From CAZAOY01 sp964486925 (lineage in GTDB: Bacteria; Bacillota; Clostridia; Oscillospirales; Ruminococcaceae): 49,983 nucleotides of DNA. Both the position numbers and the translations under genes were made by a program. The stretch's first letter is position 1. Every line of letters begins with the position of its first letter. The stretch spans positions 1 through 49,983 of the forward strand of contig CAZAOY010000015.1 in the NCBI GenBank assembly GCA_964486925.1, given 5' to 3'. Positions 15,386-23,957 of this stretch are shown here, piece by piece. The notes under the pieces were generated by a model. The model was given only the letters and a program-made list of their open reading frames with translations, was not told the origin of the DNA and made no database searches.

Positions 15386-16021
15386 GTGAAAAAGGCGATA
15401 ATGGGCAAAAAAATCGGTATGACTCAGATATTCGATGAAGCGGGCAACGTTGTACCTGTTACGGTAATCGAAGCAGGTCCTTGTGTGGTAGTTCAGAAGA
15501 AAACTATCGAAAACGATGGATACAACAGCTTGCAGATCGGCTTTGGCGATATGAAGCCTAGCAGAGTTAACAAACCGTTAGCAGGTCACTTTAAAAAGGG
15601 TGATGTTGCTCCAAAAAGAACCCTAAAAGAGTTTAAGTTAGACGACCATGAAACAATGAATGTCGGCGATATTATTAAGGTTGACATGTTTGAAGTTGGC
15701 GATATAGTCGATGTAACAGGAACAAGTAAGGGTAAGGGTTTTGCTGGTACGGTAAAACGCTACAACAACAAGACTCTAAAGCAAACACATGGTACCGGTC
15801 CTGTTCATAGACATGCTGGATCAATGGGTGCAAACTCAGATCCATCAAGAATCATGAAGGGTAAAAAGATGCCTGGACAGATGGGTAATGAAACTGTTAC
15901 AGTTCAAAACCTTGTAGTTGTTAAGGTAGATGTGGAAAATAATCTTATTGCACTAAAGGGCGCAGTTCCTGGACCTAAAAAAGGTACAGTTTCTGTCTTT
16001 AGCAGTGTGAAAAAAGCTTAA
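15386..16021 (+). CDS. rplC: Ribosomal protein L3
   Basis: Early-assembling large-subunit protein near the peptidyl transferase centre. 211 residues. GTG start with GGAGG upstream, beginning MKKAIMGKKIGMTQIFDE. The conserved HGTGPVHRHAGSMG segment and the central-loop stretch GKKMPGQMGNE, which reaches toward the catalytic centre, are intact. Confidence 0.98.
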   Translation: MKKAIMGKKIGMTQIFDEAGNVVPVTVIEAGPCVVVQKKTIENDGYNSLQIGFGDMKPSRVNKPLAGHFKKGDVAPKRTLKEFKLDDHETMNVGDIIKVDMFEVGDIVDVTGTSKGKGFAGTVKRYNNKTLKQTHGTGPVHRHAGSMGANSDPSRIMKGKKMPGQMGNETVTVQNLVVVKVDVENNLIALKGAVPGPKKGTVSVFSSVKKA

Positions 16022-16041
16022 GAAGAAGGGAGGCCACACAC

Positions 16042-16665
16042 ATGCCTAAGATTGCGGTATTAGATATGGCTGGTAAAGAAGTAAGTCAAGTTGAATTATC
16101 AGATGATATATTTGGAATAAAGCCAAATCAATCGGTTATGCACCAGGTAGTTGTAAACTATCTAGCGAACCAACGTCAAGGCACCCAGTCAACTTTAACT
16201 CGTACAGAAGTTAGAGGTGGTGGGCGTAAACCATGGAGACAAAAGGGAACCGGTCATGCAAGACAAGGTTCTATCAGATCTCCGCAATGGAGACACGGTG
16301 GGGTTGCACTAGGTCCAAAACCACGTGACTATAGCTACTCCTTAAATAAAAAAGTTAAGAGATTAGCTCTAAAATCTGCACTTTCAGCTAAGGTTTTATC
16401 TAACAACCTAGTAGTTGTTGATAGCATTTCGTTAAACGAATACAAGACCAAATCGGTAGTAGCAATGCTAGCGGCGCTAAAGGCGGAGAAGAAGGCTTTG
16501 ATCGTTACCCCTTTCGTAGACTCAAAGCTAGTTAAGAGTGCGGCAAATATCGAGGGAGTTAAGACTGCACAGGTAAACACAATTAATGTTTACGACATCC
16601 TAAACTATACAACCTTTATTGTTGAGTTGGATGCTGTAAAGAAGATTGAGGAGGTGTATGCATAA
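16042..16665 (+). CDS. rplD: Ribosomal protein L4
   Basis: Large-subunit protein lining the exit tunnel, and the repressor of S10 operons in some bacteria. 207 residues. The tunnel loop RGGGRKPWRQKGTGHARQG is complete, with the lysine of the WRQKG segment where macrolide resistance changes are known in other species unchanged. Its stop overlaps the rplW start by one base (TAATG). Confidence 0.98.
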   Translation: MPKIAVLDMAGKEVSQVELSDDIFGIKPNQSVMHQVVVNYLANQRQGTQSTLTRTEVRGGGRKPWRQKGTGHARQGSIRSPQWRHGGVALGPKPRDYSYSLNKKVKRLALKSALSAKVLSNNLVVVDSISLNEYKTKSVVAMLAALKAEKKALIVTPFVDSKLVKSAANIEGVKTAQVNTINVYDILNYTTFIVELDAVKKIEEVYA

Positions 16666-16961
16666 TGGTAAAGACTGCACAGGATATTATCATTAAGCCA
16701 ATTATCACCGAACGTACCATGGAGATGATGGAACAAAAAAAATATACCTTCAAGGTTGATAAATCTTCAAATAAAATCGAGATTGCAAGAGCTGCAGAGC
16801 TACTATTCGGCGTTAAGGTTAAGGCTGTTAATACAATGGTTTGTAAAGGCAGATTTAAACGTATGGGTAGAAGCGAAGGCTACAAACCAGATTGGAAGAA
16901 GGCTATTATCACCTTAAAAGAAGATTCAAAAGGAATTGAATTCTTTGAAGGTATGGTATAA
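16665..16961 (+). CDS. rplW: Ribosomal protein L23
   Basis: Large-subunit protein at the tunnel exit, docking site for trigger factor and SRP. 98 residues. It begins with the PIITERTMEMME helix and has NTMVCKGRFKRMGRSEGYKPDWKKA. It overlaps rplD by one base. A 105-bp spacer follows, with a TTGCTA/TAGCAA stem just after the stop and GAAAGCTT/AAGCTTTC at 17022-17038. Confidence 0.97.
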   Translation: MVKTAQDIIIKPIITERTMEMMEQKKYTFKVDKSSNKIEIARAAELLFGVKVKAVNTMVCKGRFKRMGRSEGYKPDWKKAIITLKEDSKGIEFFEGMV

Positions 16962-17066
16962 TTGCTAGTTAGATAGCAAACAGACAAAAATTTTGCTTAG
17001 TAATTATACTAGGTGATGTATGAAAGCTTTAAGCTTTCGCTAAACCGAAAAAGGAGAGTGAACAAA

Positions 17067-17900
17067 ATGGCAATAAAGTCATTTAAGCCGACAACTCCTA
17101 GTAGACGTCAGATGACAGTTACAGATTATTCAGAGTTGTCAAAGGTTGCACCTGAGAAAAAGCTTTTAGAAACACTAAAAAAACACTCAGGACGTAACAG
17201 CTATGGTAGAATTACCGTTCGTCACAGAGGTGGCGGTACTAGGGTTAAATACCGTATAATCGATTTTAAGCGTAACAAATTCGGCATGAACGCTGAAGTT
17301 TTAACCCTTGAATACGATCCAAACCGTTCAGCATTTATCGCTTTAGTTAAGTACGAAGATGGAGAGAAACGTTATATCATCGCTCCTAACGGCCTTAAAG
17401 TAGGGGATACAGTAAGAGCCGGTACGGATGCTGACATCAAGGTTGGTAACGCGCTTCCAATGTCATCAATCCCTGTAGGTACTTTTATCCACAATATCGA
17501 GCTATATCCGGGTAAAGGTGCACAGCTAGTACGTTCTGCTGGTAATCAGGCACAGCTAATGGCAAGAGAGGGTGCTTATGCACTTGTTAGACTGCCTTCT
17601 GGTGAGCTTAGAAATGTACCGGTAAACTGTATGGCTACAATCGGTCAGGTTTCAAACACAGACCATGAAAACATTAACATCGGTAAAGCGGGAAGAAAAC
17701 GTCATATGGGCTTCAGACCAACAGTTCGTGGTTCTGTAATGAACCCTTGCGATCACCCTCATGGTGGTGGTGAAGGTAAATCTCCTATCGGACGTCCGGG
17801 TCCTGTAACGCCTTGGGGTAAACCTGCACTTGGTTATAAAACTCGTAAGAAACATCATCGCTCCGATAAATTTATCGTAAAACGCAGAAATGCTAAGTAA
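17067..17900 (+). CDS. rplB: Ribosomal protein L2
   Basis: Essential for subunit joining and peptidyl transfer. 277 residues from the ATG at 17067 (MAIKSFKPTTPSRR), 10 nt after AAGGAG; an in-frame upstream ATG would add 18 residues not found in the family and is rejected. HRGGGTRVKYR and the GVMNPxDHPHGGGEG-type stretch (here GSVMNPCDHPHGGGEG) are complete, including the conserved histidine of the catalytic-centre region. Confidence 0.98.
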   Translation: MAIKSFKPTTPSRRQMTVTDYSELSKVAPEKKLLETLKKHSGRNSYGRITVRHRGGGTRVKYRIIDFKRNKFGMNAEVLTLEYDPNRSAFIALVKYEDGEKRYIIAPNGLKVGDTVRAGTDADIKVGNALPMSSIPVGTFIHNIELYPGKGAQLVRSAGNQAQLMAREGAYALVRLPSGELRNVPVNCMATIGQVSNTDHENINIGKAGRKRHMGFRPTVRGSVMNPCDHPHGGGEGKSPIGRPGPVTPWGKPALGYKTRKKHHRSDKFIVKRRNAK

Positions 17901-17924
17901 TGCTTGAAAGGAGGCAGATGAATA

Positions 17925-18209
17925 ATGGGTAGAAGTATTAAGAAGGGGCCTTACGTAGCAGAGGCTTTGCTTAAAAAAGTGCTTAAAATGAATGAGGCTG
18001 ATGAAAAGATCGTGTTAAAAACATGGAGTCGTTCTTCGACAATCTTCCCTGATTTCGTTGGTCACACATTTGCAGTATATGATGGACGTAAGCACATACC
18101 TGTATATGTAACAGAGGATATGGTTGGTCACAAGCTTGGTGAATTCGCCCCTACTCGCACATATAGAGGACACGCTGGTTCTAAAACATCAAATAACGGG
18201 AAGAAATAG
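17925..18209 (+). CDS. rpsS: Ribosomal protein S19
   Basis: Small-subunit head protein that contacts S13 and the A-site tRNA region. 94 residues, normal. It opens GRSIKKGPYVAEALLKK and includes WSRSSTIFPDFVGHTFAVYDG and the FAPTRTYRGHAG tail. Good AGGAGG site about 10 nt upstream. Confidence 0.98.
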   Translation: MGRSIKKGPYVAEALLKKVLKMNEADEKIVLKTWSRSSTIFPDFVGHTFAVYDGRKHIPVYVTEDMVGHKLGEFAPTRTYRGHAGSKTSNNGKK

Positions 18210-18230
18210 GCCAGAAGGAGGATTTTTTGA

Positions 18231-18566
18231 ATGGAAGCAAGGGCACATCTTAGATATATTCGCATAGCCCCTAGAAAAGTTCAGATAGTGTTGGATTTGA
18301 TAAGAAAACAACCTGCTGACAAGGCTTTGGCGATTTTAAGACATACTAAAAAGGCGGCAAGTGAACACCTTGAAAAACTTCTTAATTCGGCCATTGCTAA
18401 CGGAGAGAACAACCATGGCATGAACAAGAATGACATGTATGTGGCAGAATGTTTCGTTAGCCCAGGTCCTATCTTAAAAAGAATAAGACCTAGAGCACAA
18501 GGTCGTGCATTCCGTATACTAAAAAGGACATCACACATTACCCTAGTCCTAAAGGAAAAGGAATAA
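18231..18566 (+). CDS. rplV: Ribosomal protein L22
   Basis: Tunnel-lining large-subunit protein. 111 residues. MEARAHLRYIRIAPRKVQIV start, and the extended beta-hairpin stretch RPRAQGRAFRILKRTSHITL that reaches into the exit tunnel is intact. Standard position between rpsS and rpsC. Confidence 0.98.
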   Translation: MEARAHLRYIRIAPRKVQIVLDLIRKQPADKALAILRHTKKAASEHLEKLLNSAIANGENNHGMNKNDMYVAECFVSPGPILKRIRPRAQGRAFRILKRTSHITLVLKEKE

Positions 18567-18586
18567 GCTGAAGGAGGAGGTAAACT

Positions 18587-19318
18587 ATGGGACAAAAAGT
18601 AAACCCACATGGTTTTAGAGTGGGCATTATTAAAGATTGGGATTCCCGCTGGTTTGCGAATGATAACGCTTTCGGCGACACTTTAGTAGAGGATTACAAA
18701 GTTCGTAAATTCATTAAAAAGAGTTTATATGCAGCTGGAGTACCACGTATCGAGATTGAGCGTGATACCGTAAGAGTTAGAATTAACATCCATTGTGCAA
18801 AACCGGGTCTTGTAATTGGTAAAGGTGGCGCGGAAATTGAAAAGCTTCGTGTTAAGCTTGAAGCTATGGTTAAAAAACCAGTTCTATTAAACATCATCGA
18901 AGTAAAACAGCCTGATATGAGCGCTCAGTTAGTTGCTGAAAACATTGCTGCACAGCTTGAAAGACGTATCTCTTTCAGACGTGCGACTAAGCAAGCAATC
19001 GGTCGTACTATGAAGCTTGGCGCTAAGGGAATTAAAACTAGAGTAGCAGGTCGTCTAGGCGGAGCGGAAATTGCACGTGCCGAAGTATATCACGAAGGTA
19101 CTATTCCGCTACAGACCATTAGAGCAGATATTGACTACGGATTTGCTGAAGCATTCACCACCTATGGTAAAATCGGGGTTAAAACCTGGATCTACAAGGG
19201 TGAGGTGCTAAAGGGTGAAGTTAGTGCAAAACAGCTACCACAGCAGAATGAAAGATCACAAAGACGAGCTCCTAGAAAGCCTAGAGAGGCAAATGCAACG
19301 GAAGGAGGAAGTAGATAG
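18587..19318 (+). CDS. rpsC: Ribosomal protein S3
   Basis: Part of the mRNA entry channel and helicase site. 243 residues, slightly long because of a basic, low-complexity C-terminal tail (QRRAPRKPREANATEGG). The N-terminal KH domain shows VIGKGGAEIEKL, and the S3 C-terminal domain has GRLGGAEIARAE. It abuts rplP directly, the stop codon being followed immediately by the next ATG. Confidence 0.98.
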   Translation: MGQKVNPHGFRVGIIKDWDSRWFANDNAFGDTLVEDYKVRKFIKKSLYAAGVPRIEIERDTVRVRINIHCAKPGLVIGKGGAEIEKLRVKLEAMVKKPVLLNIIEVKQPDMSAQLVAENIAAQLERRISFRRATKQAIGRTMKLGAKGIKTRVAGRLGGAEIARAEVYHEGTIPLQTIRADIDYGFAEAFTTYGKIGVKTWIYKGEVLKGEVSAKQLPQQNERSQRRAPRKPREANATEGGSR

Positions 19319-19744
19319 ATGTTACTACCAAAGCGTGTAAAATATCGTCGTCAGCACAGAGGACGTTTGAAAGGTAAAGCCACTCGTGGTAATACTGTAT
19401 CCCATGGACAGTTTGGGCTTCAGGCTCTGGAACCAACATGGATCACTTCCAACCAAATAGAAGCTGCTCGTATAGCGATGACTCGTTATATTAAGCGTGG
19501 TGGTCAGGTTTGGATTAAGATATTTCCGGATAAACCAGTAACCGAGAAACCTGCTGAAACACGCATGGGTAGTGGTAAAGGTTCACCTGAATACTGGGTA
19601 GCAGTAGTTAAACCAGGCAGAATAATGTTTGAGATAGCTGGTGTACCGGAAGAAACAGCAAGAGAAGCGATGCGTCTTGCTATGCACAAATTACCTATTA
19701 AGTGTAAATTTGTGACTAAGGAAGAGACAGGTGGTGAGCAATAA
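19319..19744 (+). CDS. rplP: Ribosomal protein L16
   Basis: Large-subunit protein at the A site, organising the peptidyl transferase centre. 141 residues. MLLPKRVKYRRQHRGR start, the RMGSGKGSPEYWVAVVKPGR segment and a normal end. Start codon follows the rpsC stop without a gap and its stop overlaps the rpmC start by one base, so translation is tightly coupled. Confidence 0.98.
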   Translation: MLLPKRVKYRRQHRGRLKGKATRGNTVSHGQFGLQALEPTWITSNQIEAARIAMTRYIKRGGQVWIKIFPDKPVTEKPAETRMGSGKGSPEYWVAVVKPGRIMFEIAGVPEETAREAMRLAMHKLPIKCKFVTKEETGGEQ

Positions 19745-19947
19745 TGAAAGCAGTAGAAATTCGTGATATGTCACTTGTTGAACTAAACGAAAAATTAAGC
19801 GACCTAAAAGGTGAACTTTTCAACCTACGCTTCCAGCTCGCTATTAATCAATTGGATAACCCAATGCGTGTTAAGGCCGTTAAAAAGGATATTGCTCGTA
19901 TTAAGACTGTTATCCGTGAGATTGAGCTAAAAAGTAGCGTGCAATAA
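19744..19947 (+). CDS. rpmC: Ribosomal protein L29
   Basis: Small helical protein next to L23 at the tunnel exit. 67 residues, two-helix hairpin, with the conserved ELFNLRFQLA and DIARIKTVIRE stretches. Overlaps rplP by one base. Confidence 0.97.
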   Translation: MKAVEIRDMSLVELNEKLSDLKGELFNLRFQLAINQLDNPMRVKAVKKDIARIKTVIREIELKSSVQ

Positions 19948-19970
19948 TAGTGCAAGGGAGGAGAAAAGCT

Positions 19971-20228
19971 ATGACCGATAGAAACCTAAGAAAAACAAGA
20001 ATAGGTACTGTTGTTAGCGATAAAATGGATAAAACAATAGTTGTAGCCATCGCTGATAATGTGAAACACCCCCTTTATAAAAAAATCATTAAGCGTACAG
20101 TTAAGCTTAAAGCACATGATGAGCAAAACACATGTGGCATAGGCGACCGTGTAATGGTAATGGAAACTCGTCCTATCTCTAAAGACAAGAGATGGAGAGT
20201 TGTTGAAATACTTGAGAAGGCAAAATAA
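19971..20228 (+). CDS. rpsQ: Ribosomal protein S17
   Basis: Primary 16S rRNA-binding protein of the small-subunit body. 85 residues from the ATG at 19971 (MTDRNLRKTRIGTVVSDKMD), preceded by GGGAGGAG; an in-frame GTG at 19950 lies ahead of that site and is rejected. OB-fold with KTIVVAI and the RPISKDKRWRVVEI C-terminal part. Confidence 0.97.
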   Translation: MTDRNLRKTRIGTVVSDKMDKTIVVAIADNVKHPLYKKIIKRTVKLKAHDEQNTCGIGDRVMVMETRPISKDKRWRVVEILEKAK

Positions 20229-20267
20229 CAAAATTTTATTTGCAAAGGCCGAAAGGAGGAACGTACT

Positions 20268-20636
20268 GTGATACAGATGCAAACTTACCTTAAGGTAGCT
20301 GACAACACAGGAGCTAAAGAGTTAATGTGTATCCGTGTGTTAGGCGGGTCCCGCAGAAGGTACGCTAACATCGGCGACGTGGTTGTGGCTTCAGTTAAAA
20401 AAGCAACACCAGGCGGCATGGTAAAAAAAGGCGATGTTGTAAAGGCAGTTATCGTACGTTCAGCTAAGGGTTTACGTCGTGAGGATGGAACATACATCAG
20501 ATTTGACGAAAACGCAGCTGTAATAGTGAGAGAAGATAAAAACCCAAGAGGCACACGTATATTTGGCCCGGTAGCGAGAGAGCTTAGAGAAAAAGAATTC
20601 ACTAAGATACTTTCACTTGCTCCGGAAGTGCTGTAA
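20268..20636 (+). CDS. rplN: Ribosomal protein L14
   Basis: Large-subunit protein at the subunit interface and the RsfS binding site. 122 residues, normal. GTG start (MIQMQTYLKVADNTGAKELM) behind AAAGGAGG. Contains RVLGGSRRRYANIGD and the FGPVARELREKEFTKILSLA end. Confidence 0.98.
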   Translation: MIQMQTYLKVADNTGAKELMCIRVLGGSRRRYANIGDVVVASVKKATPGGMVKKGDVVKAVIVRSAKGLRREDGTYIRFDENAAVIVREDKNPRGTRIFGPVARELREKEFTKILSLAPEVL

Positions 20637-20651
20637 TTGGAGGTGCAAAGA

Positions 20652-20975
20652 ATGAATAAGAAATTGCACGTTAAAACCGGCGATAAGGTTATGATTATCT
20701 CTGGTAAGGATAAGGGTAAAACCGGTAAAGTTCTTGAGGTTAGTCCAAAAGAAGGCAAGGTAATAGTAGAAGGCTTAAACCTAGTTACTAAGCATGTTAA
20801 ACCTAGAAAGATGGGCGAAACAGGCGGTATCGTTAAGGCTGAAGGTGCTCTATATGCTTGCAAGGTTATGCCAGTATGTCCTAAATGTGGAAAACCGACA
20901 AGGATTGGTCATAAAATTGAAGATGGTAAGAAGCAGCGTGTTTGCAAGCATGCAAATTGCGACTCTACATTTTAG
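20652..20975 (+). CDS. rplX: Ribosomal protein L24
   Basis: Early assembly protein with an N-terminal KOW motif (HVKTGDKVMIISGKDKGKTG). 107 residues from the ATG at 20652; an in-frame TTG at 20637 overlaps the GGAGG site and is rejected. The C-terminal part carries CPKCGKPTRIGHKI and a later cysteine pair, a form common in Clostridia. Confidence 0.97.
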   Translation: MNKKLHVKTGDKVMIISGKDKGKTGKVLEVSPKEGKVIVEGLNLVTKHVKPRKMGETGGIVKAEGALYACKVMPVCPKCGKPTRIGHKIEDGKKQRVCKHANCDSTF

Positions 20976-20989
20976 TAAGGAGAAATAGT

Positions 20990-21529
20990 ATGGCAAGACT
21001 TAAAGATTACTATATTAATGAAGTAGCCCCTGCAATGATGAAAAAGTTTGGCTACAAGAGTGTCATGCAAATTCCGAAGCTTGAAAAGGTAGTAGTTAAC
21101 ATTGCTTGCGGAGAAGCGGCAACAAACTCTAAAATGATGGATGCTTTAACAGGCGACCTAGCTAAGATTACAGGACAAAAACCGGTAATCTGTCGTGCTA
21201 AAAAGGCGATATCTAACTTTAAGCTTCGTGAAGGAATGGCAATTGGTGCTAAGGTAACACTTAGAGCAGCTAACATGTATGAATTTGTTGATAGACTGTT
21301 CAACGTGGCACTTCCAAGGGTTAGGGATTTCAGAGGAATTAATGCAAACTCATTCGACGGACGTGGTAACTATGCTATGGGGCTTAAAGAACAGTTAATC
21401 TTCCCTGAAATAGACTACGATAAGATCGATAAGATCCGTGGTATGGACGTAGCATTTATTACAACAGCAAAAACAGATGAAGAAGCTCGTGAGTTATTAA
21501 CACTTATGGGTGCTCCATTCGCTAAATAA
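20990..21529 (+). CDS. rplE: Ribosomal protein L5
   Basis: Binds 5S rRNA and contacts the P-site tRNA. 179 residues from the ATG at 20990 (MARLKDYYINEVAPAMMKKF), preceded by AAGGAG; an upstream in-frame ATG inside rplX would add 16 residues foreign to the family. Contains VVNIACGEAATNSK, the QKPVICRAKKAISNFKLREG stretch and the C-terminal FITTAKTDEEARELL. Confidence 0.98.
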   Translation: MARLKDYYINEVAPAMMKKFGYKSVMQIPKLEKVVVNIACGEAATNSKMMDALTGDLAKITGQKPVICRAKKAISNFKLREGMAIGAKVTLRAANMYEFVDRLFNVALPRVRDFRGINANSFDGRGNYAMGLKEQLIFPEIDYDKIDKIRGMDVAFITTAKTDEEARELLTLMGAPFAK

Positions 21530-21543
21530 GGGAGGTAAAAATT

Positions 21544-21729
21544 ATGGCTAAGAAGTCTATGATTGCAAAGCAACAACGCACGCCAAAGTTTTCCACCCGT
21601 GCCTATAACAGGTGTAAGATCTGCGGACGACCTCACGCATACCTAAGAAAATATGGTATCTGCCGTATTTGCTTTAGAGAACTAGCTCACAAAGGGCAGA
21701 TTCCAGGCGTGACAAAATCTAGCTGGTAA
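21544..21729 (+). CDS. rpsN: Ribosomal protein S14, zinc-binding type
   Basis: Small-subunit head protein. 61 residues, the short C+ form with two CxxC pairs (CKIC and CRIC) that bind zinc, as in Bacillus RpsN rather than the longer zinc-free paralogue. Located between rplE and rpsH as expected. Confidence 0.97.
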   Translation: MAKKSMIAKQQRTPKFSTRAYNRCKICGRPHAYLRKYGICRICFRELAHKGQIPGVTKSSW

Positions 21730-21753
21730 GCACAGGAAAAGGAGGTTTACGGC

Positions 21754-22152
21754 ATGCAAATCACTGATGCTATTGCAGATTTGCTGACACGCATAAGAAA
21801 TGCTAGTGCGGCAAAACACGACACGGTTGATATTCCTGCTTCAAACATCAAGAAAGCTATCGTACAAATCCTTGTTGATGAAGGGTACGTAAAGAGCTTT
21901 CAGGTAATTGAAGATACAAAACAAGGGGTTATCCGTGCTACACTAAAGTATACAGATAACAAGAAACAGGTTATAAGTGGCTTACGCAGAGTATCTAAGC
22001 CAGGACTAAGAATCTACACAAGCTGCGAGGATATGCCAAAGGTTATGAAAGGCCTTGGTATCGCTATTGTATCAACTCCTAAAGGTGTTATGACTGATAG
22101 ACAGGCACGTAAAGAGAATGTTGGTGGCGAAATTCTTGCATTTGTATGGTAA
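21754..22152 (+). CDS. rpsH: Ribosomal protein S8
   Basis: 16S rRNA central-domain binder, and the repressor of the spc operon in E. coli. 132 residues, normal. ITDAIADLLTRIRNA at the start and GLGIAIVSTPKGVMTDRQAR in the RNA-binding C-terminal part. AGGAGG site upstream. Confidence 0.98.
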   Translation: MQITDAIADLLTRIRNASAAKHDTVDIPASNIKKAIVQILVDEGYVKSFQVIEDTKQGVIRATLKYTDNKKQVISGLRRVSKPGLRIYTSCEDMPKVMKGLGIAIVSTPKGVMTDRQARKENVGGEILAFVW

Positions 22153-22167
22153 GGAGGAAAACGTCGT

Positions 22168-22716
22168 ATGTCAAGAATAGGTAGAAAACCAATCGATGTT
22201 CCTGCCGGTGTAGAAGTTAAGATTAATGGTAAATTAATTTCTGTTAAAGGACCAAAGGGAACCCTAGAGAGAGTAATCCATGATAACATTACTGCTTCTC
22301 TAGATGGTGCTGTAATAAATGTTACCCGTCCAAACGACGAGAAACAAAACAGAGCACTACATGGACTAACCAGAGCGTTAATCAACAACATGGTGGTAGG
22401 TGTATCAACAGGATTTACTAAAGAGCTTGAAGTAAACGGTGTTGGTTACCGTGCTGCTAAGCAGGGTAATAACCTAGTTATGAACCTAGGATATTCACAT
22501 CAGGTAATAGTTCCTGAAATTCCAGGGATTACTATTGATGTTCCAGCTACCAACAAGGTTGTGGTTTCAGGTGCTGACAAACAGGCTGTAGGTCAGTTTG
22601 CCGCAGAGATCAGAGAAAAACGTTTACCTGAGCCGTACAAAGGCAAGGGAATTAGATATGTTGGCGAATATGTTCAACGTAAAGAAGGTAAAGCTGGTAA
22701 GGGCGGTAAAAAATAG
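22168..22716 (+). CDS. rplF: Ribosomal protein L6
   Basis: Large-subunit protein near the sarcin-ricin loop. 182 residues. Two repeated L6 domains. MSRIGRKPIDVPAGVEV start and the PEPYKGKGIRYVGEYVQRKE end typical of the family. A lysine/glycine-rich tail follows. A 126-bp gap before the rplR start codon holds no obvious gene or strong promoter. Confidence 0.98.
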   Translation: MSRIGRKPIDVPAGVEVKINGKLISVKGPKGTLERVIHDNITASLDGAVINVTRPNDEKQNRALHGLTRALINNMVVGVSTGFTKELEVNGVGYRAAKQGNNLVMNLGYSHQVIVPEIPGITIDVPATNKVVVSGADKQAVGQFAAEIREKRLPEPYKGKGIRYVGEYVQRKEGKAGKGGKK

Positions 22717-22842
22717 TTGTCTGTTAGCTGCTTAACGTGGTAAAACCAGACTATACTGTAGTTACTAGCTAAAATTTACATGGCTTTAAGAATCTATTTA
22801 TATTAGTACAGACTAATAAAAATTAATAAAGGAGTGACAAAA

Positions 22843-23202
22843 ATGGTGAAAAAACCTGATAGCAACAAGGCAAGGCTAAAAAGGCATCGTAGGGTTAGAG
22901 CCAAAATTGCTGGAACACCTGAACGTCCACGCCTAAATGTATTCCGCTCCAGCAAGCATATCTATGCTCAACTTATAGATGACGTAAACGGAGTTACTTT
23001 AGCTGCTGCTTCCACCATGGAAAAAGATTTCGAGGGTGCTGGCGGTAACAAAGAAGCTGCTAAAAAAGTTGGTCAGTTAATCGGTAAGAAGGCTGCTGAT
23101 AAAGGTATTACTGAGGTTGTGTTTGACCGTGGCGGTTACTTGTATCATGGCAGAATTAAAGAATTAGCTGATGGAGCCCGTGAAAACGGCCTCAGTTTCT
23201 AG
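22843..23202 (+). CDS. rplR: Ribosomal protein L18
   Basis: 5S rRNA-binding protein. 119 residues from the ATG at 22843, which has AAAGGAG 8 nt upstream; the in-frame GTG at 22834 overlaps that site and is rejected. Basic N-terminus (RLKRHRRVRAKI), RPRLNVFRSSKHIYAQLID, and the DRGGYLYHGRIKELADGARE end are standard. Confidence 0.97.
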   Translation: MVKKPDSNKARLKRHRRVRAKIAGTPERPRLNVFRSSKHIYAQLIDDVNGVTLAAASTMEKDFEGAGGNKEAAKKVGQLIGKKAADKGITEVVFDRGGYLYHGRIKELADGARENGLSF

Positions 23203-23217
23203 TGAGGAGGTTATCGT

Positions 23218-23718
23218 TTGGCTAGAATAGATGCACAAGGTTTAGACCTTAAGGAAAAAGTGGTTGCCATTAATCGTGTTTCTAAAACCGTTAAGGGTGG
23301 TCGTATCTTCAAATTTGCTGCACTGGTAGTTGTTGGTGACGGTAACGGTACAGTTGGATTTGGAATAGGTAAATCCGGGGAAGTTCCGGAAGCAATTAGA
23401 AAAGGTATTGAAGATGCTAAGAAGAACCTAGTTACAATCTCTTTAAAAGGTACTTCAATCCCTCATGAAATCGTTGGTGAGTTTGGTGCCGGTAGAGTTC
23501 TACTAAAGCCTGCTCCTCAAGGTACAGGAATTATAGCGGGCGGACCTGTTCGTGCTGTTGTTGAAATGGCAGGAATTACAGATATCCGTACTAAGGCGCT
23601 TCGTTCAAACAATCCATGCAACGTTGTAAGAGCTACAATTAACGGTCTTACAACTATTAGATCTGCTGAACAGGTAGCTGCTATCCGTGGTAAATCTGTT
23701 AAAGAAATTTTAGTTTAG
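23218..23718 (+). CDS. rpsE: Ribosomal protein S5
   Basis: Decoding-fidelity protein at the mRNA entry. 166 residues with a TTG start, 7 nt after GAGGAGG; no better start is present and the N-terminus (MARIDAQGLDLKEKVVAINR) fits the family. dsRNA-binding-like domain with RVSKTVKGGR followed by the second domain with GAGRVLLKPAPQGTGIIAGG. Confidence 0.97.
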   Translation: MARIDAQGLDLKEKVVAINRVSKTVKGGRIFKFAALVVVGDGNGTVGFGIGKSGEVPEAIRKGIEDAKKNLVTISLKGTSIPHEIVGEFGAGRVLLKPAPQGTGIIAGGPVRAVVEMAGITDIRTKALRSNNPCNVVRATINGLTTIRSAEQVAAIRGKSVKEILV

Positions 23719-23732
23719 GAGGGCCTTACGAT

Positions 23733-23936
23733 ATGAGCAAGAGTACGAGCACTAGTGCTAGCACTAACACTATCACAATCAAATTAGTTAAGGGTCTTGC
23801 GGCTAAACGGAAGATACACGTAGCTGTTGTTAAGTCCTTAGGACTTAGCAGGGTTGGCGACGTAACTGTTCAACCGGATAACGAAGCAACTAGAGGTAAG
23901 GTTAAAAAAGTTTCTCACCTAGTTGCCGTTATATAA
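23733..23936 (+). CDS. rpmD: Ribosomal protein L30
   Basis: Small non-essential large-subunit protein. 67 residues, a little longer than the usual 59-60 because of a Ser/Thr-rich N-terminal stretch (MSKSTSTSASTNT) before the ferredoxin-like fold (ITIKLVKGLAAKRK). An alternative shorter start was not found, so the extension appears real. Standard position between rpsE and rplO. Confidence 0.95.
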   Translation: MSKSTSTSASTNTITIKLVKGLAAKRKIHVAVVKSLGLSRVGDVTVQPDNEATRGKVKKVSHLVAVI

Positions 23937-23957
23937 TCTAATAAGGAGGTGTCAGTT

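Noticed and set aside
20285..20863. Minus-strand open frame of 192 codons across rplN/rplX
   Set aside because: Shadow of two conserved ribosomal protein genes; no initiation site.
22717..22842. Internal promoter between rplF and rplR
   Set aside because: Several AT-rich hexamers exist but none pairs with a second box at 16-18 bp.
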